Shown here in pieces: positions 7,301-13,167 of a stretch of DNA of 22,021 nucleotides (positions are counted from its first letter, which is position 1; each line of letters starts with the position of its first letter). A program made the translations under genes and the position numbers. The notes beneath the pieces were generated by a model, which saw only the letters and a program-made list of their open reading frames with translations, was not told where the DNA came from and made no database searches. The DNA comes from Anthropogastromicrobium sp050944455 (GTDB taxonomy: Bacteria; Bacillota; Clostridia; Lachnospirales; Lachnospiraceae), in NCBI GenBank assembly GCA_050944455.1, contig JBMNRC010000034.1, positions 1-22,021 of the forward strand, in the 5' to 3' direction.

Positions 7301-8128
7301 ATGAACAAAAAGCTGATCTTCGTTGATATCGACGGCACTCTCACGCCGGCCGGGTCCAACGTTCCGCCGGATTCCGCGCTGAGGGCGATCCGCAGGGCGC
7401 AGGCCAACGGCCACAGGGTTTTTCTCTGCACCGGCCGCAACTACGCGATGCTGAAGCCGCTGCTGAAGTACGGCTTCGACGGCATGGTCGCCAGCGCGGG
7501 CGGATACGTGACGGTCGGGGATGAAGTGATCTATGACTGCCCGATGACGCGGGAACAGACGGAAACTGCGCTCACCTCCCTGCACGAGGGCGGCGTATTC
7601 TGCACCATCGAGGCGAAAGACTGCACCTACGGCGATGAAAACCTGAACGATTTTCTGAAAGATCAGCCGGCGGGAAATTCCGAGATCGAGCGCTGGCGCA
7701 AAGCGCTCTCCTCCTCGCTGGATATCCATCCGATGCGCGAGTACGACGGGCGGCCGGTCTACAAGGTCGTGATCATGTGCATGGCGGACAGCCAGCTTAT
7801 ACCGGCGCGCAGGCTTCTGGAAAAGGATTTCGATTTCGTTATCCAGGAGGTCCCCGCGCACGGCTGCCTGAACGGGGAACTGATCAACCGCGCCTTCGAC
7901 AAGGGCAAGGGGGTTCTGCGCATCGCGGAGAAACTCGGCGTCCCCGTGGAAGACACCATCGGCTTCGGGGATTCCATGAACGATCTCACGATGATTCAGA
8001 CGGTTCACACTTCCGTCTGCATGGAGAACGGCGCGAAAGCCTTCAAAGAGATCAGCACGATGGTTGTCCCGTCCGTGGAAAACGACGGGCTGTACCGGGG
8101 ATTCGAACGGCTGGGGCTGCTGCAGTGA
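7301..8128 (+). CDS. Cof-type HAD-IIB family phosphatase
   Basis: The protein has 275 residues. Motif I is FVDIDGTLT (nucleophile Asp9, acid/base Asp11). Motif II is the Thr44 region in LCTGR. The motif III lysine lies in FDKGKG (about 201-203). Motif IV is GFGDSMND (222-229). A class IIB cap sits between motifs II and III. The enzyme would remove phosphate from a small metabolite, often a sugar phosphate or FMN-like compound, with Mg2+; substrate range in this subfamily is broad and cannot be predicted. The start at 7301 has AAAGGA about 10 bases upstream. It is followed by a terminator and then the PTS gene, so it is probably a separate transcript. Sugar-phosphate metabolism is a plausible role from the PTS neighbours but is inference. 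Confidence 0.92.
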   Translation: MNKKLIFVDIDGTLTPAGSNVPPDSALRAIRRAQANGHRVFLCTGRNYAMLKPLLKYGFDGMVASAGGYVTVGDEVIYDCPMTREQTETALTSLHEGGVFCTIEAKDCTYGDENLNDFLKDQPAGNSEIERWRKALSSSLDIHPMREYDGRPVYKVVIMCMADSQLIPARRLLEKDFDFVIQEVPAHGCLNGELINRAFDKGKGVLRIAEKLGVPVEDTIGFGDSMNDLTMIQTVHTSVCMENGAKAFKEISTMVVPSVENDGLYRGFERLGLLQ

Positions 8129-8132
8129 AACT

Positions 8133-8174
8133 CCCGCCGCCAAATCCACAGGGATTTGGCGAGGGCCTCTTTTT
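8133..8174 (+). terminator. Intrinsic terminator of the HAD gene
   Basis: CGCCAAATCC (8138-8147) pairs perfectly with GGATTTGGCG (8152-8161) across a 4-base loop. The stem can be extended by CCC/GGG past a small internal loop. CCTCTTTTT follows. It begins only a few bases after the HAD stop codon. Confidence 0.75.
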
Positions 8175-8358
8175 AGCCCGCCGCTGAACCCCGGCAGGCC
8201 GGAGACCGGCTGGCAGCGCCATTTTGACCGCGCTGACGCAATGGCACGGTTTCCATTTGTCTGATATTTTGGGATTTGTCTCTTTTTCATAAACCGGGCC
8301 TTCACTGTTTGGCACTTTTATCCAACATCTGACCGGCTTTTATGTGCATCCTGCATAG

Positions 8359-8387
8359 TTTACAAGAAATCCGGCGCCGTATAAAAT
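8359..8387 (+). promoter_or_regulatory. Candidate sigma-A promoter for the PTS gene
   Basis: TTTACA (8359-8364) and TAAAAT (8382-8387) are spaced by 17 bases, each one mismatch from consensus. The spacer carries the palindrome CGGCGCCG, a possible operator. The 180 bases between the HAD terminator and this promoter hold nothing else recognisable. Confidence 0.65.
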
Positions 8388-8402
8388 AAATTATATTATA
8401 GG

Positions 8403-8446
8403 AACACCGCAAAGCACCGAATCCGGAAGGGCCGGCGGTGTTTTTT
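8403..8446 (+). terminator. Leader terminator (possible attenuator) before the PTS gene
   Basis: CACCG (8415-8419) and CCGG (8423-8426) pair with CCGG (8432-8435) and CGGTG (8436-8440), followed by six T. An alternative 5' arm, AACACCGC (8403-8410), can pair with GCGGTGTT (8435-8442). It lies just downstream of the predicted transcription start and 85 bases before the PTS start codon. It could therefore stop transcription early unless relieved. No BglG/LicT-type antiterminator gene is in the window. Confidence 0.65.
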
Positions 8447-8530
8447 CGTCTGCTCCTGTTGAAATACCAGAATCTTTGACCGCGTTTTACCGCGCGCCGC
8501 GGGAAAAGACCCGCAGGAAGGGGAAGCATA

Positions 8531-10126
8531 ATGGCACTGGATTACCGAAAGTGCGCCGAAGAGCTCGTTCCGCTGCTCGGCGGCAAGGAAAATCTGGTCA
8601 GCGCCGCTCACTGCGCGACCAGGCTGAGGCTTGTTGTTGTCGATAACAGCAAGATCGATCAGAAAGCTATTGAAAATGTGGAAGGCGTCAAGGGAACGTT
8701 CAACTCCAACGGCCAGTTCCAGATCATCATCGGAACCGGAACCGTCAACAAGGTTTACGACGAGTTCCTGGCGATCACCGGCCTGACGGCTGCCACCAAG
8801 GATGACGTCAAGGCGGCGGCAGCGGCCAAGGCTCCGCTCTGGAGAAGAATGCTCAAGACCGTCGGCGACGTCTTCGTCCCGATTCTCCCGGCAATCGTCG
8901 CGTCCGGCCTGCTGATGGGCATCGTCGAGGCGCTCGGCAAAGCCATCCCCGGATTTGCGGATACCGACTGGTACGGCTTCCTTGACCTCGTCTCCAACAC
9001 GGCCTTCACCTTCCTGCCCGTGATCGTAGCCATCAGCTCGGCAAGGGTGTTCGGCGGCAACCTGTTCCTCGGCGCGGTCGTCGGACTGATGATGGTTCAT
9101 CCGTCCCTGACCAACGGCTGGAACGCGGCAAGCGGCTACGACGTGTGGTATCTTCTCGGCCACTTCTTCAAGATCGGAAACTATACGCTGGGCCAGGTCA
9201 ACCAGCTGGGCTACCAGGGCCATGTCATCCCCGTCATCATCGCGGTCTACTTCATGAGCGCCCTGGAAAAGTGGCTGCATAAACACGTGCCGGAGATCAT
9301 CGACCTGTTCGTCACTCCGCTGACCACCGTCGTGGTCACCGCTCTCCTGACCTTCATGGTTATCGGGCCGATCTTCTCCACGGCTGAAACCTACGTGCTT
9401 CAGGGAGCCAAATGGCTGATCACTGCCGGCCACGGAATCGGCGCGGCCGCGATGGGCGCTCTGTATCCGATCACCGTCGTCATGGGCCTGCACCATATGT
9501 ACAACGTCATCGAAGCCGGCATGCTGGCGGAAGAAGGCGGACTCAATATCTGGATGCCGCTGGCTTCGGCCGCGAACTTCGCGCAGTTCGGCGCCTGCCT
9601 GGCTGTCGGCGTCAAGACGAAGAACGCCAAGAGGCGCTCCGTCGCGATCCCTTCCGCGCTGTCTGCTTCCCTGGGCATTACTGAGCCGGCTATCTTCGGC
9701 GTCAACCTCCGACTGATGAGACCGTTTGTGTTCGGCATGATCGGCGGCGCGGTCGGCGCTCTGTTCGGCTCCATCTCCGGCATCGGCGCTACCGCCTACG
9801 GAGTCACCGGCATTCCTGGACTTCTGACCATCGACAACATCCCGGTTTACCTGGTTCTTCTCGCGATCTCCGGCGGCATCGCTTTCATCCTTACCATGCT
9901 GCTGTGGCATGAGGACCCGGAGGACGACGACAAGTACGCGGCGAAGGCTGCCGCGGCCGCGGAAAAGGCTCTCAAGGAAGAAGCCGCCAACGCGCCGGTC
10001 GTCATCAGGAGCTCCGCCGGCGAAATCTACGCCCCGGTTTCCGGAAAAAGTCGTTCCCTATACCGAAATCCCGGATCCGACGTTCGCTTCCGGCGCTCTG
10101 GGCGAAGGCGTGGGCATCGAGCCTGA
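8531..10126 (+). CDS. PTS EIIBC(A), sucrose/trehalose type, frameshifted before EIIA
   Basis: The order is IIB then IIC, followed by the beginning of IIA. IIB covers about residues 1-90, with the phosphorylated cysteine Cys28 in AAHCATRLRLVV and the GQFQIIIGTGTVNKVY block typical of the sucrose/trehalose branch of the Glc family. IIC covers about 105-460 and is a multi-span membrane domain with the conserved GITEPAIFGVN segment. The frame then enters the start of an EIIA domain (EIYAPVSGK) and goes out of frame at an A5 tract (10045-10049), running to a stop at 10126 in unrelated sequence. The real EIIA continues in another frame. The intact protein would import and phosphorylate a disaccharide using phosphate from HPr. 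AAGGGG precedes the ATG. The substrate is inferred from family resemblance (ScrA/TreP) only; no partner hydrolase is nearby. Confidence 0.88.
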   Translation: MALDYRKCAEELVPLLGGKENLVSAAHCATRLRLVVVDNSKIDQKAIENVEGVKGTFNSNGQFQIIIGTGTVNKVYDEFLAITGLTAATKDDVKAAAAAKAPLWRRMLKTVGDVFVPILPAIVASGLLMGIVEALGKAIPGFADTDWYGFLDLVSNTAFTFLPVIVAISSARVFGGNLFLGAVVGLMMVHPSLTNGWNAASGYDVWYLLGHFFKIGNYTLGQVNQLGYQGHVIPVIIAVYFMSALEKWLHKHVPEIIDLFVTPLTTVVVTALLTFMVIGPIFSTAETYVLQGAKWLITAGHGIGAAAMGALYPITVVMGLHHMYNVIEAGMLAEEGGLNIWMPLASAANFAQFGACLAVGVKTKNAKRRSVAIPSALSASLGITEPAIFGVNLRLMRPFVFGMIGGAVGALFGSISGIGATAYGVTGIPGLLTIDNIPVYLVLLAISGGIAFILTMLLWHEDPEDDDKYAAKAAAAAEKALKEEAANAPVVIRSSAGEIYAPVSGKSRSLYRNPGSDVRFRRSGRRRGHRA

Positions 10127-10433
10127 CACGGAGACGGTTCTCGCTCCGTACGACGGCGAAATCTCGTCCGTAGCCGAGTCCAAGCACGCCATCGGCATCA
10201 CCGGCGCCAACGATCAGGAGGTTCTGATCCACGTCGGCGTCGATACCGTCGAGATGAACGGCAAGGGCTTTGAGCCGCTCGTCGAGGTCGGGCAGAAGGT
10301 CATGAAGGGCCAGCCGATCCTGAAGTTCAACCGCCAGGATATCAAAGCGGCGGGCCACCCGGATATCGTGGTTGTGCTTCTGACCAACTCCGACGACTAC
10401 ACGGATGTGAAGATCGGCAAAGACGCGAAATAA
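10046..10433 (+). CDS. EIIA (Crr-like) domain, 3' part of the PTS gene in a shifted frame
   Basis: Removing one A from the tract at 10045-10049 joins this frame to the EIIBC frame, giving APVSGK followed by VVPYTEIPDPTFASGALG, a normal EIIA-Glc start. SKHAIGIT holds the first active-site histidine. VLIHVGVDTVEMNG holds the phosphorylated histidine (codon at 10230-10232). The domain ends normally at the stop 10431-10433. There is no start codon or ribosome binding site of its own near the domain boundary, so it is not an independent gene as it stands. The conserved sequence on both sides of the shift argues for a very recent mutation, a sequencing error in the homopolymer, or rare slippage. 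Confidence 0.85.
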
Positions 10434-10453
10434 GGCGTTCCCCGCAATGGGAT

Positions 10454-10566
10454 CGGGAAACCCCTCGGATTTAAGGCACTCTCTGGCAATGTGAGGTCGG
10501 AAACCTCCCGGATTGAGAGAAAATGCGGATTCGGGAGCCCTCGCGAATTGAGTGAAAACGCGGATT
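10454..10566. repeat. Degenerate 34-35-bp tandem repeat after the PTS gene
   Basis: Copies at 10498-10531 and 10532-10566 share CGGRARCC, GAWTTGAG, GAAAA and GCGGATT blocks in the same order. A more diverged copy precedes them (10454-10497). The last copy forms one arm of the hairpin at 10556-10589. The following sequence holds the overlapping palindromes CGGAATTCCG (10590-10599) and CGGGATCCCG (10598-10607). Confidence 0.6.
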
Positions 10567-10589
10567 CCGATCTCCGGAATCCCGCGTTT
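10556..10589 (+). terminator. Strong hairpin, probable terminator of the PTS gene
   Basis: AAACGCGGATTCCG (10556-10569) pairs with CGGAATC and CGCGTTT (10575-10581, 10583-10589), with one bulged C and a 5-base loop. The stem is very stable but only TTTC follows, so it is weaker as an intrinsic terminator than it looks. It could alternatively stabilise the 3' end of the mRNA. Confidence 0.5.
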
Positions 10590-10661
10590 CGGAATTCCGG
10601 GATCCCGCAGCCCCGGTTAAACGCGCGCCTTTGAAATCGCCGCGTTTTACGTCATTGTAGA

Positions 10662-10690
10662 TTGATCGGGCGGTTTCGTCCGGTTATAAT
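10662..10690 (+). promoter_or_regulatory. Sigma-A-type promoter for ptsH
   Basis: TTGATC (10662-10667) and a perfect TATAAT (10685-10690) have 17-base spacing. The predicted start near 10697 leaves a leader of about 80 bases before ptsH. Confidence 0.75.
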
Positions 10691-10775
10691 AAAAGCATCG
10701 CAGGTTTTCGCGGCGCGGGGCTGTTTCCCCGCCGCCGCGTTGATCCACAATAGAAAAGCAAAGGAGATCGATACC

Positions 10776-11033
10776 ATGAAAGAATTTACTTACAAGATCA
10801 CGGATCCGGTAGGCATTCACGCCCGCCCGGCTGGCCTTCTCTCCAAGGAAGCGAAGAAATTCAGCAGCAAGATCACGATCGCGAAGGGCGACAAGAGCGC
10901 TGACATGACCAAGCTTCTCGCTATGATGGGCCTTGGCGTCAAGCAGAACGATACCGTTACGATCACCGTGGACGGCGCCGACGAGGACGCTGCCGCGGAG
11001 GCGATCAGCAAGTTCATGTCCGAGAATTTCTGA
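10776..11033 (+). CDS. ptsH: Phosphocarrier protein HPr
   Basis: The protein has 85 residues, the standard HPr length. GIHARPA (13-19) contains the phosphorylated His15. The protein carries phosphate from enzyme I to the EIIA domains of sugar-specific PTS permeases in the cytoplasm. The region that holds regulatory Ser46 in Bacillus HPr reads ADMTKLLAMMGLG (42-54), with Lys at position 46 and Thr at 45. HPr kinase control through Ser46, and hence CcpA coactivation, is therefore not expected from this copy. Such HPr variants occur in Clostridia from general knowledge. AAGGAG lies 9 bases before the ATG. The longer reading frame upstream lacks homology. Its own promoter, and a hairpin between it and ptsI, suggest an operon with graded expression. 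Confidence 0.95.
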   Translation: MKEFTYKITDPVGIHARPAGLLSKEAKKFSSKITIAKGDKSADMTKLLAMMGLGVKQNDTVTITVDGADEDAAAEAISKFMSENF

Positions 11034-11047
11034 CCGGAACAGTCAGT

Positions 11048-11082
11048 GTGCCCACCGGAGCCAGGCTCTGATGGGCACTTTT
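11048..11082 (+). terminator. Hairpin with T-tract between ptsH and ptsI
   Basis: GTGCCCA (11048-11054) pairs with TGGGCAC (11072-11078). After one mismatch, CGGAGC (11056-11061) pairs with GCTCTG (11065-11070, one G-T pair) across a 3-base loop. TTTT follows. It would act as a partial terminator, allowing more ptsH than ptsI mRNA, since ptsI has no separate promoter visible in the 80-base gap. Confidence 0.65.
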
Positions 11083-11113
11083 CAGTTCACAGTTCTACAG
11101 GAGGCAATATCTC

Positions 11114-12781
11114 ATGCAGGTAGCTACCGGAATTTCCATTCTCAATGGCATCGCCATTGGCAAAATCCGTATTTTCAAGGCTCCGTCCTACGAGATCAGC
11201 GACAGGATCGTCGATGACCCGATTCCGGAGCTCGCTCGCTACGAGGCTGCCAGGGTGAAAGCGCAGGAACAGCAGAACGCGCTCTACGAAAAAGCAGTCA
11301 AATCCGCCGGCGAGGACAGCGCGGCGATTTTCCAGTTCCACGCGGACATGCTCGACGACGACGATCTCAACGACGCCGTCAAGACGATCATGGCTGACCA
11401 GAAGCACACGGCCGAGTACGCGGTGAAGCAGGGCTTCGCGAACGTGGCCCAGATGTTCAAGGATATGGACGACCCGTATTTCCAGGCCAGAAGCGCGGAC
11501 GTCATTGACGTCGGAAACTGTGTGCTGGACATCCTGCTCGGCAACGACTCCGATTCCCTGCAGGGAACCGAGCCTTCCATTCTCGTTGCGGAGGACCTCG
11601 CTCCGTCCGATACGGTGAAACTGGACAAGTCCCTTCTTCTGGGCATGATCACCCGCGAGGGCTCCTCCAACAGCCACACCGCTATCCTGGCGCGCTCCAT
11701 GAACACCCCGACGCTGATCCAGTGCAAGGCGATCGACGACAGCTGGGACGGCAAGTTCGCGATCCTGGACGGATACAACGCGTGCGTCTATATCGAGCCG
11801 ACGCAGGATCTGATCGATTCCCTGACGAAGAAGCACAATGAGGACCTGAAGAAGGAAGCTCTGCTTCAGGAGCTCAAGGGAAAGACCAACACCACCATCG
11901 ACGGAAAAACCATCAAAGTTTACGCGAATATCGGCGGCCCGTCCGACATCGGCGCCGTGCAGATGAACGACGCCGAGGGGATCGGCCTGTTCCGCTCCGA
12001 GTTCGTCTACCTCAACAGCCCGCAGGAGCCGACGGAGGAAGAACAGTTCCAGGCCTACAAGCGGGTCGTCGAGACGCTCGCTCCCAAGACGGTCATCATC
12101 CGCACCTGCGATATCGGCGCGGACAAGACGATCGACTGGATGAATCTGGACCACGAGGAGAACCCGGCGCTGGGCTTCCGCGCGATCCGCATCTGCCTGT
12201 CCCGCAGGGATTTCTTCAAGAGACAGCTCCGCGCGCTGCTCCGCGCTTCCGCCTTCGGAAACATGGGGATCATGTTCCCGATGATCATCTCTGTTCGCGA
12301 GGTCCGCGAGGCCAAGGAGATCCTGGCCGAGTGCCGGCGCGAGCTTGCCAACGAGGGGAAGAAGGCCGGCGACCCGCAGATCGGCATCATGGTCGAGACG
12401 CCGGCTGCCGCCCTGATCGCAGACGACCTGGCCAAGGAGGTTGATTTCTTCTCCATCGGCACCAACGACCTGACACAGTACACCACGGCCATCGACCGTG
12501 TGAACGCGAAACTGGAGCCGTTCGCCGACACGCATCACCCGGCGGTTCTCCGCGAGATCAAGATGACCATCGACGCGGGCCACCACCACAACTGCTGGGT
12601 CGGCATCTGCGGCGAGCTCGGCGCGGATCTCTCCCTCACCGAGACTTTCCTGCGCATGGGAATCGACGAGCTCTCCGTCAACCCGAAGAGCATCCTGCCG
12701 CTGCGCAAGACGATCCGCTCCATCGATCTGTCCAAACCGGCGGGCAGCGAAGCGGCGAAGTTCTCGCAGCTGCGCGACTGA
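11114..12781 (+). CDS. ptsI: PTS enzyme I (phosphoenolpyruvate-protein phosphotransferase)
   Basis: The protein has 555 residues, slightly shorter than the roughly 570 usual. It autophosphorylates from phosphoenolpyruvate and passes the phosphate to HPr. The N-terminal HPr-binding and phosphohistidine domains carry SSNSHTAILARS with His188 as the expected phosphorylated residue. The C-terminal TIM barrel has the PEP/Mg2+ motifs GIGLFRSEFVYL, RTCDIGADK, NPALGFRAIR, MVETPAAAL and FFSIGTNDLTQYT, and the conserved cysteine in GICGELGAD. AGGAGG lies about 10 bases upstream of the ATG. It sits 80 bases after ptsH in the same orientation and is followed by a strong terminator. The HPr-EI pair next to a sugar permease suggests that the general PTS proteins are co-located with one sugar system. 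Confidence 0.96.
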   Translation: MQVATGISILNGIAIGKIRIFKAPSYEISDRIVDDPIPELARYEAARVKAQEQQNALYEKAVKSAGEDSAAIFQFHADMLDDDDLNDAVKTIMADQKHTAEYAVKQGFANVAQMFKDMDDPYFQARSADVIDVGNCVLDILLGNDSDSLQGTEPSILVAEDLAPSDTVKLDKSLLLGMITREGSSNSHTAILARSMNTPTLIQCKAIDDSWDGKFAILDGYNACVYIEPTQDLIDSLTKKHNEDLKKEALLQELKGKTNTTIDGKTIKVYANIGGPSDIGAVQMNDAEGIGLFRSEFVYLNSPQEPTEEEQFQAYKRVVETLAPKTVIIRTCDIGADKTIDWMNLDHEENPALGFRAIRICLSRRDFFKRQLRALLRASAFGNMGIMFPMIISVREVREAKEILAECRRELANEGKKAGDPQIGIMVETPAAALIADDLAKEVDFFSIGTNDLTQYTTAIDRVNAKLEPFADTHHPAVLREIKMTIDAGHHHNCWVGICGELGADLSLTETFLRMGIDELSVNPKSILPLRKTIRSIDLSKPAGSEAAKFSQLRD

Positions 12782-12911
12782 AGACCGGAACCCCCCGCAA
12801 GCCATTCCGGATGCCGCTGCTTCAGGCAGCGGATAAACAGGTCAATGGCCCGCGGACGCGGAACGCAAACAGGGAATCAGGCAATAACGCATCTGCCGAA
12901 GTGACAGACGG

Positions 12912-12953
12912 AGCGGCGGCCCGATACAAAAGTACCGGGCCGCCGCTTTTTTT
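12912..12953 (+). terminator. Strong intrinsic terminator after ptsI
   Basis: AGCGGCGGCCCG (12912-12923) pairs perfectly with CGGGCCGCCGCT (12936-12947), followed by a run of seven T ending at 12953. It ends the PTS transcription unit 130 bases after the ptsI stop. A second perfect hairpin without a T-tract (CCGCTGC/GCAGCGG, 12814-12832) precedes it. Confidence 0.92.
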
Positions 12954-13167
12954 GCTCTCATTCCGGAATTTCTGTCAGCCGGCTGCCATATCGCGCTCTC
13001 ACTTTTCACAGTACTCACGCCAGCCAGCAACCCGGGATGACCTTCGTCCGTTTTCAGGTTTTCCATCAGTCAGCTTTCAGATTTTCTTTCCCGGGGTACA
13101 AGCCTGAAGACTGGTTAGCTCTTACATCAGTTCCCGGGTTTTGCCTGACCGGTCTTCCAGGCATTCG
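12954..13167. other. Intergenic region between convergent genes, no feature recognised
   Basis: No open reading frame with homology, promoter pair or terminator for the minus-strand ADA-like gene is evident. A short inverted repeat TGCCTG/CAGGCA (13142-13163) sits just past its stop codon but lacks a T-tract in the needed direction. Confidence 0.5.

Noticed and set aside
10040..10055. Programmed -1 frameshift in the PTS gene
   Set aside because: The change needed is +1 (or -2), there is no X XXY YYZ slippery site for -1 shifting, and no stimulatory structure or Shine-Dalgarno element at the proper distance was seen.
10550..10566. Catabolite-responsive element (cre) in TGAAAACGCGGATT
   Set aside because: Only the first half matches the cre consensus. 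The sequence is part of a tandem repeat and terminator stem downstream of the gene, and HPr lacks Ser46.
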